64,000 nucleotides of DNA, taken from Arsenophonus sp052171895 (lineage in GTDB: Bacteria > Pseudomonadota > Gammaproteobacteria > Enterobacterales > Enterobacteriaceae). The notes beneath the pieces are model-generated. The model worked only from the letters and a program-made list of their open reading frames with translations, had not been told where the DNA came from and searched no databases. The translations under genes were made by a program, and so were the position numbers. The DNA is taken from positions 620,001 to 684,000 of the forward strand of contig JBQMRN010000001.1 of NCBI GenBank assembly GCA_052171895.1, in the 5' to 3' direction. Below, one piece after another: positions 30,882 through 41,698 of this stretch. Numbering within the stretch: the stretch's first letter is position 1; each line of letters begins with the position of its first letter.

Positions 30882-32275
30882 CTGATTCTAGATAAGCATC
30901 TTCAACCGCAACAATCTCCTTATGTCTACGCTGAGTGACGCTGATAATGACCAACAGGAAAGGCTATCTCATCTTGTCTGAAAGACAGTATATAATAGCA
31001 TCATCTAAGAAATAAAGGTAGCGCGTATGCTTTAAATCAAGCAGGCAGCATTGCCTCTATGATTTAAGCCGTTGTTATTTCAGTCTACTGATGGTACTCC
31101 AAAGAGAGTATCTGCTTTTTCACCAACACAAAGAAGGGCCCATAAAGCTTTATGAAAATCACCGCTAGATATGGCCTCGCGCAGGTATAGCCATGGTATC
31201 ACAACTCTTTTTCGCTTTTTGAACGCTTCAGATAAGGCGGTAGCAACAAGCTGTTGAAGCATATTCCATTTCGGCTGCGATCCCTAATCTTAGGCACTTT
31301 AATCTTAATATCACCAATGGCAGTCTGTATAGTTTTTTGTGGAAAATAACCGTTACGGACGAAGGTATTGACGCCCATCGACAAAGCGGTGCTTACCATA
31401 GTTGTTGAAGCATGACTTCGAGCTCAACCTAAACGGAGGTAGGTGTCAGCTGCTTGGCATCATTATGGATGAGTTCATGCAATGGATTAAAGGTAATATC
31501 TGCTTTTGTGAATACCTCCTGTAGGATATGCTTTTCATAGTATATCATCTCTCTGTTGTTAAAATCATTCAGCCGGATACCAACCATCTCTAAAACTCCA
31601 TACAGCAGAAATAACATAACTTGAAGCGAACTGAGCCGAACTTCTCAATGCCCTGCAAGCGCCTTGCTTAACCGTATCTCCTAGGGTTGCTAGGGGATAC
31701 GGAGCCCTTGATTTTTGGAATGCAATAACAAAGATATTTTCCCGGATACCCAGCTAAAAGGTTATTGGGTAAACAAAACAGTTAATGTGCTGCCTTCACC
31801 ATTCCACAAAGGCATGCAACTAAAAGTTAAGGCTGAAATGTGGGATGTCTCACTAGCAGGATCGCCACGATCTCGCTAATAAAGCCCTTGATATTTTGTT
31901 GACAAGATTTTTAGCGAAATATCCTGCACCGATGAATAAGCTTGAGAAAAATTAAGAAGAAAACTGCTGGCATTTTACAACTTCCAGTTTGTGCACTGGG
32001 CGCGTCCAATAAGAACCACAAATCTGATTGAATCGGCTTTTTGATACTGAGGCTACGAAGATGATATCCGAAGAACTATGGTTTGAGAAAAACAACCATT
32101 TTAATGGTATTAAGCTCCTACAGTCTGCTTAAAAAAGCTGGAACCGATTAAGAGATTTTATTTGCTGACCTTGGTGCTAAACAACGTCCAATATTAAGGA
32201 TGGAAAACAGATGCACGCAATATCAGAGCGGAGCGTAGTCTGATTGTGTCATACACTAGATTTGCTAATAATTTT
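30882..32275. mobile_element. IS256-family copy 8 with inverted 5' half
   Basis: Two complementary halves: 30882-31620 is the transposase N-terminal half on the minus strand, ending at the 5' terminus (AGAAATAACATAACTT); 31623-32275 is the C-terminal half on the plus strand. Joining the reverse complement of the first to the second restores the consensus junction (CTAGAATCAG then AAGCGAACTGAG). So one element had its 5' half inverted in place. Frames: QKTIQTAIGDIKIKVPKIRD (31260-31340) and SEAFKKRKRVVIPWLYLREA. Confidence 0.8.
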
Positions 32276-32499
32276 AATAATATTTAAAATCTTTTACTTT
32301 ATACAATTTCAAATTTTTATTGAGTTTTTAACTCCGGTAAAAATTTTTAAAACAAAAGTTATTTTTAATGTCAAAATAGGTAAGCATTTAGATAATTCTA
32401 ATAAATTAACTATTTTAAATTTGTTGAATTTATAATGATAAGATTTGTCAAAAATTTTGATAAACTTATAAATAAATAATTCAAGAGTGACTGCAGCAA
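32276..32499. other. AT-rich upstream region of waaQ
   Basis: About 220 bases, over 80 percent A/T. It must contain the waaQ promoter, but no ops/JUMPstart element is visible and no hexamer pair stands out. Confidence 0.3.
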
Positions 32500-33543
32500 G
32501 TGGATAAACAATTTAAAAAAATTCTCATCATTAAAATGCGATTTCATGGAGATATGTTGCTGACAACACCTGTTATTAGCACACTTAAAAAAAGTTATCC
32601 AACCGCTAAAATTGATATTCTTCTCTATCAAGATACGATACCAATCCTCTCTGAAAATAGAGAAATTCATGCATTTTACGGTATTAAAAATAAAAAAAAT
32701 AACAACATAGCTAAATTGGTTAATTTTATTTTATTGATCAATAAATTAAGAAAAAATAATTATGATTTAATTATAAATTTAGCCGATCAATGGATTGTGC
32801 CTTTTTTAGTAAGATGTATCCCTGCCAAGATAAAAATTTCTCATCAATTCAACCATAGAGATACAAACTATTGGTCTAGAAGTTTTACACATATGGTTAA
32901 GCCAACAGGAACACATGTTGTTGAACAAAATCTCTCTATATTAAAACCACTTCAACTTAATACTTGGTATTCTAGTACAACAATGACTTACCAACCAACT
33001 GATTGGGAAAAAATTAATCACCGATTAATATCTTTAGGTGTACATAGTAGTTATGTGGTTATCCAACCAACAGCTAGACAAAAATTTAAGTGCTGGGATG
33101 ATGAAAAATTTGCTGAGGTAATTGATAATCTACAATCTAGAGGATACAGAGTCATACTAACTTCAGGTCCAAGTAAAGATGATCTTATCTGTGTGGCTAG
33201 TATTGCACAACAATGTCGTCAATCACCTGTTACAGAATTTGCAGGAAAAATAATATTTCCAGAGTTAGGTGCTTTAATTAGTCATGCTGCTTTATTTATC
33301 GGTGTAGATTCAGCACCAATACATATTGCTGCAGCATTAGAAACTCCTATTATCTGCTTATTCGGGGCGACAGATCATCAATATTGGAAACCATGGAGTA
33401 AAAACGTTATTCAAATTTGGGCTGGCAATTATGAAAAAATGCCAAAACGGCATGAATGTGATCGTAATAAAAAGTATTTATCAATAATTCCCGTTAAAGA
33501 TGTTATTGCCGCTATAAAAAAAATGTTACCAATGGATATATAA
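32500..33543 (+). CDS. waaQ: LPS core heptosyltransferase III (WaaQ/RfaQ)
   Basis: 347 aa, full length, glycosyltransferase family 9. Starts with GTG (residues MDKQFKKILIIKMRFHGDML). N-terminal acceptor domain to about 170; C-terminal ADP-heptose domain with VVIQPTARQKFKCWDDEKF (about 186-204), the GVDSAPIHIAAAL motif (about 267-279) and LFGATDHQYWKPW. Adds the branching heptose III to HepII of the LPS inner core. In E. coli it heads the long waa operon; here no other waa gene follows, since IS256 copy 9 starts 2 bp after the stop. Confidence 0.95.
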   Translation: MDKQFKKILIIKMRFHGDMLLTTPVISTLKKSYPTAKIDILLYQDTIPILSENREIHAFYGIKNKKNNNIAKLVNFILLINKLRKNNYDLIINLADQWIVPFLVRCIPAKIKISHQFNHRDTNYWSRSFTHMVKPTGTHVVEQNLSILKPLQLNTWYSSTTMTYQPTDWEKINHRLISLGVHSSYVVIQPTARQKFKCWDDEKFAEVIDNLQSRGYRVILTSGPSKDDLICVASIAQQCRQSPVTEFAGKIIFPELGALISHAALFIGVDSAPIHIAAALETPIICLFGATDHQYWKPWSKNVIQIWAGNYEKMPKRHECDRNKKYLSIIPVKDVIAAIKKMLPMDI

Positions 33544-33545
33544 AA

Positions 33546-33905
33546 AGTTATTAATAAATCTGCTCTATGATGGTCAGGTGTGTATCTGCTATTACGGTTC
33601 GTAAATCTGTTCTCCATCCTTAAATTACACGTTGTTTAGCACTAGGGGGGAGAGGGAAACAGGTCAGATATCCCCTGAGCCGGTTCCAGCTTTTCTGAGG
33701 AGAGAATGTAGCAGTTAAATAGCATTAAAAGGGTTGTTTTTTTAACTATGTTCTTCGCGCATTGGCTTCTTGTAGCCTAACTGTTGTACAAAAGCTAATT
33801 CAATGGAATTCGTTGTTATTATTGACGCTCATGCTCTGACTGGAAGTCGTAGAATGGCAGCAATTCTTCTCGATCGTTCTCCAGCTTCTTTATTGTTGCA
33901 GGGTT
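33546..33905 (-). mobile_element. IS256-family fragment (copy 9, 3' end)
   Basis: 3' terminal part beginning AGTTATTAATAAATCTGC and covering the transposase C-terminus (TIRNSNP, REELLPFYDFQSEHE-type sequence near 33830-33880). It stops abruptly where copy 10 begins in the opposite direction. Confidence 0.8.
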
Positions 33906-33916
33906 GGATATGGATA

Positions 33917-35230
33917 TGGTTATCATGATTTCTGATGTATGAGATTTGGGAGATGGCAACCTATTCTTGTAATTGATTTCGTAAATAATTTCAACATCAT
34001 AGAGATGATATGTCATGAAAAGTCTACCATAAAGAGGTATCCACAAAACCAAATATTACCTGTGATTCTTGCATGAACTTATCCGTAATAGTGTCATGTA
34101 GCTGATAACGCTACCGTCGTTTAGGTTGAGCTCAAAGCTATTCTGCGACAACGTGCTGCACGTTCTCCTTGTTGACGGGAGTGTTATGCTGTTGTACGTA
34201 ACGATTATTCATCAGAGCTAATTATAGAGCTGGGTATTGGCGATGTTGAGATAAAAGTGCTTAATCTCAGTGGGATTGCAGTGAGAACGGAATATACTTC
34301 AACAGCTATCGTTCATCCGCCTTATCTAAATTATTCAAAATTCTCGAAGAGTTGCTACACCATATGTGTAGCTGTGAGGCATATTTATCAGTGAATATCA
34401 CGAAGCTTGTAAGACGCTTTTCGGTGAAAAGCATATCATCTCTCTACAAGAAGAGCATCAGCAAGCCAAAAATAGCAATGGCTTGAAGAACACAGGCAAT
34501 ATACTGCCTACGTGATTTAAGGGATACGCGCTATGTTTATTTCTTGGGTGATATGGTATATATAGTCCTGTTAAGTAAGATGATTTCCTTTTCTTATTGG
34601 TCATTATTGGCGTCAGTTAGCATGGAGGCAAGAAGTTCGTTGCGGTCGAAAATGGTTATTGAGAGTCAGAAGCGAACTAGGTCAAACTTCTCAATGCCCT
34701 GCAGGCGTATAAGCTTTTGTGCCCTTAATTTTTGGAATGCAATGGCAAAGATATTCCTGGAGATACAGCACTAATGATAGTATTTGGTACAAAATAGCTA
34801 ATGTTCTGGCTAGCAGAGAACAGTGATACCGCTAAAAAACCCTTGATGTTTTCTTGGAAAGGTTTTCAGCTAAGTATCCTTCAGCAATGAAGAAGATGGA
34901 GAACGATCGAGAAGAATTGCTGCCATTCTACGACTTCCCGTCAGAGCCATGAATGTCAATAAGAACGACGAATTCAATTGAATTAGCTTTTGTGCAACAG
35001 TTAGGCTACAAGAAGCCTAATGCGCGAAGAACTGTGGTTCGAGAAAAATAAGCATTTCAATGATATTTAAGCTGCTACTTACAGTCTGCTCAGAAAAGCT
35101 AGAACTGCATAATGGGATTTTGATCTGCTTCACCTTATGGTAAGCAACCTCCAATTTAAGAATGAAGAACAGATTCACAAAGTATCCGAGCAGATACTTG
35201 ATCATTATACACTAGATTTACTAATAACTC
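33917..35230 (+). mobile_element. Decayed IS256-family copy 10
   Basis: Near full-length (~1.31 kb), from the 5' terminus TGGTTATCATGATTTCTG to GATTTACTAATAACTC. Short frames only. Head to head with copy 9; IS481 fragment c abuts its 3' end. Confidence 0.82.
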
Positions 35231-35425
35231 TATATCATACCGCTTAGGTAAAGTAGACGCAGGTTCTTTTCTGGCTTGAAGATCACCTCTGATTTTAAGT
35301 GTTGTAGTTTTCTGACGATGGGGGAGTTATCATCATGATATTTTACCCTTAATTATATCCATTACTAGTCATCTTGTCATGAATATGGGGTTATGCCAGG
35401 AGGGTCTATATAATGATCCTGGAGC
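35231..35425 (-). mobile_element. IS481-family 5'-end fragment (copy c)
   Basis: Matches the 5' end of IS481 copy a: AAGTAGACGCAGG (LAKRYG helix-turn-helix region), CATCATGATATTTT and the terminal GGTCTATATAATGATC. The rest of the element is missing, replaced by IS256 copy 10. Confidence 0.75.
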
Positions 35426-36155
35426 AAATACATAATTGTCTGGGAAACGCATTTTTGGCATATTTATTCCACTAGCTAAATCAATAAAAACAACTGGTAC
35501 ACTGGCTTTTCAAGTTGTATGAGCAATTTACTATTTTGCCCTGGCAGTGCTAAAATAAACAAAAATAGTAATATCAAGTTTTAACATTAATACTTTTCCT
35601 CAGTAACAGACTCTAGTGAGTGGTATTAGCAATTAAAGGAAACTTATTAATTTTTGGAAACTTGGCTTTATAAACCACATAATATTATAGATTAAGTTTA
35701 CTTAAATTACCTTACTAGATAACAAGGTAATCTGCTAAAGGTTTATTCCTTCCAGTAAAGCAAATTGCATGAAATAAGCGCCTTTCTCCTAATATAATAA
35801 AAGGGAATTTATCTTTTCGGTGGTAAGTGGTACCTCAACAGTACGACCGCTATATCAATATAAGCGTTACTGGCAATGCTGCAAAGGATCTCATTAACGT
35901 TACACCTGCTAATAAATAACTATTAAGATCCTTGCTAATAAAACTATACTTAAACTTTATTTAATTGCCTCTGGATTCAACTGATCCAATTTTCGCGTAA
36001 CAATAAACTAAATAATAATTATTATACGATTCTTGCTAAGATTATTTATTTTATTTATTTTTAATCAAAATAAAAATAAATGCTTGGCACACCCCCCAAC
36101 CCCAAACAATATAAAATGCGTATGCTTATTTAGAAAATTGATAGGATAATTGCAA
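35426..36155. other. Unidentified eroded region downstream of lysP
   Basis: About 730 bases with no intact gene. On the minus strand a broken frame near 35440-35590 starts MLKLDITIFVYFSTARA, resembling a signal peptide, then after stops reads VPVVFIDLASGINMPKMRF; another fragment near 35720-35830 carries FIILGERRLFHAI. These suggest a decayed exported protein or membrane-associated operon, but I cannot name it. Confidence 0.35.
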
Positions 36156-37643
36156 TTATTTATTTAGATTTTCATCATACTCAGGAAAATTCATCTGCTG
36201 ATAGTGAACAAAATTGGTTTTCTTAATCAGTTTATAACTAAACCATATAGCCAGGAATAAAGGGATACCAATATAGGTGGCAATAACACCATACCAGTCA
36301 ATTTTGTCCGCTAAAAATGCCTGATAATTTTGGCCTAATGTAATCACTAAGCAGAGAATAAAAGAAAAAATAGGGCTAATTGGAAAAAAGCCTGAACGAT
36401 ATGGCAATTTATTTAAATCATAGCCTTGTAACATATAACCCTTACGAAAACGATAATGGGTAATGGCAATCCCTAACCAAGCAATAAATCCGGTCATACC
36501 TGAAGTATTCAGTAACCATAAGTAAACAACCTGGTTGCCATACATTGAACTTAAAAAACAGACTGCTGCAACAAAGGTAGTAGCAATCAAGGCATACCGA
36601 GGAACCCCTCCTGGTGATAAGTGTGAAAAGATTTTCGGTGCTTTTCCTTCTTTAGCCAAGATATAGAGCATTCGAGTAGAAGCATACATACCTGAATTAC
36701 CAGCAGATAATACTGCGGTTAAAATAACCGCATTCATGACGGCAGCCGTAGATAATAATCCTGCATTTTCAAAAACCAAGGTAAAAGGACTGACACTAAT
36801 ATCACCCACATCATTATGCAGCAATCGTGGATCCATATATGGAATAATTAAACCGATCACTAATATAGCAAAAATATAAAATAACAAAATCCGCCAAAAT
36901 ACTTGGCGCACCGCTTTAGGTATATTTTTACCCGGATCCTTAGATTCACCAGCGGCAATACCAATTAATTCCGTACCCTGAAAAGAAAAACCTACGATCA
37001 TAGCAACCCCAATCATTGCCGAGAATCCTCCAACAAAAGGTGCTTCATCAATCTGCCAGTTATGCCAGCCAGCATTTTCTGCTCCACGAAAAATACCAAT
37101 AATCATTAATACACCAATCGCAATAAAAATAATAACGGTAACAACTTTAATTAAAGAAAAGCAATACTCTGCCTCACCAAATCCTTTAACAGAAATATAA
37201 TTAAGCATAAAAATGATAAATAGAAAAATCGCACTCCAAATCCAGCCATCAATATCAGGAAACCAATATCCCATCACCAATTGCGCTGCAACTAAGTCAA
37301 CAGCTATAGTGAGGGCCCAGTTATACCAATAATTCCAGCCAAGAGCAAAGCCAAAGCCTTCATCAACGTATCGAGAACCATAAGTAGAAAACGAGCCGGA
37401 AACAGGTAAATAAGCCGCAAGCTCTCCTAAACTGGTCATCAAAAAATAAACCATTAAACCAATAATAATATAAGCTAATAAAGCACCGCCTGGCCCCGCT
37501 TTTGCTACCGTTGCGCCGGAAGCAATAAATAAGCCTGTACCAATAGAGCCACCAATAGCTATCATCGTCAAATGACGTGCTTTTAGTTCTCGAGGCAATT
37601 TTGTTGTAGCGCCCTGTGATCTATGTGTTGATTGTTGTGACAT
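36156..37643 (-). CDS. lysP: Lysine-specific permease LysP
   Basis: 495 aa amino acid-polyamine-organocation family permease, 12 predicted membrane helices. Starts at the ATG 37641-37643 (MSQQSTHRSQGATTK), which has AAAAGG 6 bases upstream; a TTG six codons earlier is rejected. Conserved GGSIGTGLFIASGATVAKAG (helix 1 substrate loop, about 31-50), GWNYWYNWALTIAVDLVAAQ and GFSFQGTELIGIAAGES. Imports L-lysine with protons and in E. coli also gates the CadC acid response. Intact among pseudogenes, it points to reliance on host lysine. Confidence 0.95.
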   Translation of the reverse strand: MSQQSTHRSQGATTKLPRELKARHLTMIAIGGSIGTGLFIASGATVAKAGPGGALLAYIIIGLMVYFLMTSLGELAAYLPVSGSFSTYGSRYVDEGFGFALGWNYWYNWALTIAVDLVAAQLVMGYWFPDIDGWIWSAIFLFIIFMLNYISVKGFGEAEYCFSLIKVVTVIIFIAIGVLMIIGIFRGAENAGWHNWQIDEAPFVGGFSAMIGVAMIVGFSFQGTELIGIAAGESKDPGKNIPKAVRQVFWRILLFYIFAILVIGLIIPYMDPRLLHNDVGDISVSPFTLVFENAGLLSTAAVMNAVILTAVLSAGNSGMYASTRMLYILAKEGKAPKIFSHLSPGGVPRYALIATTFVAAVCFLSSMYGNQVVYLWLLNTSGMTGFIAWLGIAITHYRFRKGYMLQGYDLNKLPYRSGFFPISPIFSFILCLVITLGQNYQAFLADKIDWYGVIATYIGIPLFLAIWFSYKLIKKTNFVHYQQMNFPEYDENLNK

Positions 37644-38323
37644 TAATGACCTTTTATTCAACGTGGATCTTAACGTCAGTGATTGTAACAGATACTGTTA
37701 CTAGGAATAAGCAGCTATTCTCAGTTATTAAGATACCTTTATAATTGCTTAAAATTTATTAGTGTTGCGCAGGAGAACATCTTGATCTTGATATGTAAGT
37801 TTTACTGATTATTTTCTAATAAAAGTAATTATGCTTTAGATAAAGCCTTTTTTTTATGCTAAATTAAATATAATATATCTATGAATTAGATATTAGTCGA
37901 TATTTAACGCGATTAATGAGGTATTCTTTAATTTTTCCTATATCCTGAGAGGAGATAAATAACTTATTCTCATATCATTCATAACAGAATGCTCTTAATA
38001 GCTTCATAATTATTAAATTCAATTAAAATATTGCACTAAATATTGCACTGAGTTAGTTTACTCAATAAGAGTTGATTAATAATATTGCGGCTTTCTTAAA
38101 ACCACGTTCATACAAAATCTAATTCAGATTGTCTAGCTCATATTGTTTTAATTGATGAGCAGGCACAGTGAGGGGTGGATTATTTAGCGCAAAAAATACC
38201 AGCAGTTGATCTTTTTTCCATGATATACTTATCAATCGCTGATTCAGCGTAGAGCTATTTTCAATTAATCCTAAGTCAACCATGAATTTCAGTACTGGTT
38301 TAATCACCTAGGCAGTATATTAT
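37644..38323. other. Region between lysP and IS256 copy 11
   Basis: Contains the lysP upstream region (AT-rich, no clear promoter). A 62-codon frame at 38119-38307 (minus) reads LISISWKKDQLLVFFALNNP then PAHQLKQYELDNLN; it looks like the C-terminal part of a real protein, but I do not recognise it. Its upstream part is replaced by IS256 copy 11. Confidence 0.35.
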
Positions 38324-39747
38324 GAGTTATACTCATTTCTAATGAGGATATTTCGAAGGTGCTGGTATATCCTGCTGATTGGTTTTGTGGATGATTTCAA
38401 CAATAGATAGATTATATGTTATGGAAAAGTCTACCATACATATAGGTATTCGTACAGGTATCTATAAAAGCAGATATTACTTATGATCTTTTGCATGCAG
38501 TCATTTATAATGGCGCCAGGCAGCTTGATAGCCACCCCATCCGTTTGGGCTCAGCTCAAAGTCATGCTGCGACAAGATGCTGAACGGCATCTTATCCACG
38601 GAGGACGTCCATGCTACCCCGTTGTCAATAACAGTTATTTGCAACAGCTAACCATACAGACAGGTATGGTTGATGTTGAGATTAAAGTGCCTAAGGTTAG
38701 AATCGCAGCGGCAACGGAATATGGTTCAACAGCTAGTTACTACAGCCTTATCTTAAGCGTGAAAAATCTCGAAGAGTTGCTTACTATGGCTGCTAGCCTG
38801 CGAGGTATCTTTAGCGGTGATTTTACAAAGTTTTTTGGGCCATTCTTGGTAAAATACATAGTCTCTCTGCCCAGTAGTAGCATCAGCAGACTGAAATAGC
38901 AATGACATGAAGAGTAGAGACAATAGTGCCTGCCTGATTTAAGTAATATGCGCTACATTTATTTCTTGGCCGATTCCATATTACAGTTCTGTCAAGCAAG
39001 ATGATCACATTTGACTGCTGCTATCATTATTGGCGTCACTGAGCATGGCTATAAGGAGTTAGTTTTTGTTGAAGATGTTTATCGAGAGTCAGAAGCCAAG
39101 TGAGTTGAATTTCTCAATAGCCTTGCGAGCGCATTGCTTAAGTGTGTCTCCAAGGCTTGCTATGGAAGACGGTGCCCTTGGTTTTTAGAATGCATGAACA
39201 GAGATATTCTAGGACATGCAGCACCAACGCTGTTTAGGTACACAAAACAGATAATGTGCTCTCTTCATTCTCGAATGCATGTAATCGAAAGTTAATGCTG
39301 AGAGCTTGAGCTACACGAGCTCTTGCTAACCAGAGAGCGGTGATGCCTCTAATAAAGTCCTTGATGTTTTGTTAGTAAGGTTTTTAGCGAGTATCCTGCA
39401 GCAATGAAGAAGCTGGAGAAATATCTAAAAACTGCTGGCATTCATAACTTCCTGTCAGAGCAGTGGGCGTCAAATAAGAACGACAAATCCAATTTAATCG
39501 ATTTTTGCAACAGTTAGGCTACAAAGCCGATGCGTAAAGAACTGAAGTTCAAGAAAATAACCCTTTTAATGGTATTTAAGCTGCTCCTTCCGTCTGTTCA
39601 TAAAATCAGAAAAGAGCTAAGGGGAATCTTTCACCTGTCACATCCCTGGTGCTAAACAACATCAAATTTAAGGATGGAGAACAGATTCACGAAGCATCAG
39701 AGTAAAGCGTAGTTTGACCAATATACATCAGATTTTCTTAATAACTC
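38324..39747 (+). mobile_element. Decayed IS256-family copy 11
   Basis: Full-length relic (~1.42 kb) from GAGTTATACTCATTTC to TTCTTAATAACTC. The longest frame (38483-38899) spans VDVEIKVPKV and the SGDFTKFF region after sequence gaps. It has replaced the N-terminal half of radD. Confidence 0.85.
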
Positions 39748-39749
39748 AG

Positions 39750-40812
39750 CTCCTTTGATTATTAAGAAAATTATCGAATATGCTTGTTCCTGTCAGGTCT
39801 GTATGACTTTTGCTGCTACCGTTTTTGAACATGCTAAAGAAATTTGGTATTATTACCTAATTACGAAGCAGCATTAATTTTCACAGAAACGACGTAAAAT
39901 CCCCCACCAAGTCCATCAAAAACTATTGATGCTTTTAAAGCGCAAAAATTTTGCTATTTAGTCAATGTTTCTGTCTTAATCACTAGCTTTGACGTTTTTC
40001 ATGTCGATCTGATTGCTATTTTATGTCCTACTAAATCAGTTAGTCTCTATCAACAGATCATTGGTCGCCAATTAATATTATTTCCTAATAAAATCAATGT
40101 ATTATTCTTGTTAATGGTAGTTAACCACTATGATATCTATATGCAAGAAGTTGGCAATCAAGCAAAAATAATCAACAAAATATATTGGTTAAGGTTTTTT
40201 CAAACTTTATTAGTTTGCTAATTTATTCTGAAAAAACGATTCAGACGATAAAATTATTAAACATTACGAGCGTTGATGCCAAGGCTTGGAATAAAAGTAT
40301 TACGGACAAAAAATAGTGTGAATTTTACTTTCAGTTTAAAGAATATCCAGATTGTAATGCTGAAAATGACATTGCCGCACGGCGTTATATCATCAATCTA
40401 AAACAATTTTACTTGATCTTGATCAGATATTAAAAGTGGTGTTAAATTTGAAAATTCGCTGATTCTTTGCAGCGTCAGCATGGCATTCAACTGTCTACCA
40501 GATACGATAAGAAAAAAGAATTTTAAAACTCTTACTATGATGAAAATAGTAGCAACGTCTTAGAACTATTTCAGTTAACAACTTTAGGTCACCGGAAAAA
40601 TATTTAAATAATGTTTTCTGTTACCCACACCAGCGCGAGCTAGCCCCTTTCTTTCTCTTCTAATGGCAACTTACGGCCGATATTTTAATCAAAAAACATC
40701 ATTAGGTTATCCTAAACTTTGTTATCGCATGTAAACAAAGGTAATTTTGCTAAAGTAAGAGAAATTTTTTGACTATCAAGGCGAGTATCGTCTGGGTGAC
40801 GACCTTTATTAA
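39750..40812 (+). pseudogene. radD: RadD-type DEAD-box helicase (YejH), C-terminal half, broken
   Basis: Collinear fragments of RadD: IIEYACSCQVCMTFAATVFE (39757-39815), LINQ/VSLYQQIIGR (about 40030-40060), CNAENDIAARR (about 40350-40385), QRQHGIQL (about 40470), YYDEN (about 40530) and the end FDYQGEYRLGDD (about 40765-40800). Stops and shifts throughout; the helicase N-terminal half is replaced by IS256 copy 11. RadD acts in DNA repair with RecA. It lies just upstream of rplY as in E. coli, which supports the call. Confidence 0.85.
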
Positions 40813-41023
40813 TAATATAATTTCGATTTGTTTTTACAATGTCACTATTTTTACTTAAATGAATATCAATATCCTAAAATTAGGTTATTTTATTGCTCTA
40901 GAATGTTTTTTTTGATAAAATGCTATTTGCTTAATTAGCAAATACTAACAATTTAGATCTATTACTGTGTCGCTTGTTGCACAGTCTTTTTATATTTTAT
41001 ATCATATTTTATGAGAATAAATT
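40813..41023. other. rplY upstream region
   Basis: AT-rich 210 bases between radD and rplY. TTGCTT-N17-TATTTT-like pairs exist but none is convincing. No gene. Confidence 0.25.
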
Positions 41024-41305
41024 ATGCTAACTATTAATCCAGAAATTCGCAAGGGGCAGGGTAAGGGTGCTAGCCGTCGCCTGCGTAAAGATAACAAATT
41101 ACCAGCTATCATCTATGGTGGAGATGAAGAACCAGTTTCTATTGAACTTAATCATGATGAAGTTAGGAACCAAGAAAGCAAGCCAGAGTTCTATGAGATA
41201 TTAACGCTCCTGCTTGAGGGGAAAAAAACTAAAGTTAAAGTGCAAGCGGTTCAGCGTCATCCGTTTAAGCCTAAATTAACCCATATCGATTTTTTACGGC
41301 TTTAA
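41024..41305 (+). CDS. rplY: 50S ribosomal protein L25
   Basis: 93 aa, the short enterobacterial L25. Starts MLTINPEIRKGQGKGASRRL and ends QRHPFKPKLTHIDFLRL, the conserved C-terminal signature. Binds 5S rRNA with L5 and L18. The neighbours radD (upstream) and yejK (downstream, convergent) match E. coli, but both are broken. Confidence 0.95.
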   Translation: MLTINPEIRKGQGKGASRRLRKDNKLPAIIYGGDEEPVSIELNHDEVRNQESKPEFYEILTLLLEGKKTKVKVQAVQRHPFKPKLTHIDFLRL

Positions 41306-41342
41306 TAACTCAAAATTTAGATTTTTAACCAAGGTAATTATC

Positions 41343-41372
41343 AATAATGCCGCAAAAGCGGTATTATTTATT
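41343..41372 (+). terminator. rplY terminator
   Basis: Stem AATAATGCCGC-AAAA-GCGGTATTATT (11 bp, one G-T pair), 38 bases after the rplY stop, followed by TATTTTTAT. May also serve the convergent yejK remnant. Confidence 0.8.
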
Positions 41373-41424
41373 TTTATCATCATCAATGATTTTTACCACG
41401 CTCTAATTATTAAAGTAAAACCCG

Positions 41425-41698
41425 TTACAGAATTCTAAAAAAAACACGCTCATTAAGTAACAGAGCATCAAAATTAATAGTCAAGCTACCACTGCCTGAA
41501 TATTTAGTTAAATATTTTAAAGTCCTACAATCTGGTGGAAAATTTTTTACTAATTGATAGCTATTTTGTTGAGTAAATTCAGGAAAATTCTGCGCTTTTA
41601 ATAAAGCGGGTAACTCTTTTGATAAACGCTTTAATTCAATTTCTTTCCCGGTTTGTTGTTCATTGAATAGTGAACAATTTGCTGTTGATATTTCTGGG
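41425..41698 (-). pseudogene. yejK: Nucleoid-associated protein YejK, C-terminal remnant
   Basis: Carries EIELKRLSKELP (about 41620-41650), FPEFTQQNSYQL, RTLKYLTKYSGSGSLTINFD (about 41460-41520) and LLLNERVFFRIL, matching the C-terminal third of YejK/NdpA. The N-terminal two thirds are replaced by IS256 copy 12: the open frame begins in IS sequence (MVNN). The last ~20 residues are also lost. A function is unlikely. Confidence 0.85.

Noticed and set aside
31240..31260. GGCGGTAGC resembling an RfaH ops element upstream of waaQ
   Set aside because: This string is part of the IS256 coding consensus, occurs in many copies, and is not placed in the waaQ leader.
32410..32670. 86-codon minus-strand frame at the waaQ start
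   Set aside because: Antisense shadow of waaQ in AT-rich sequence.
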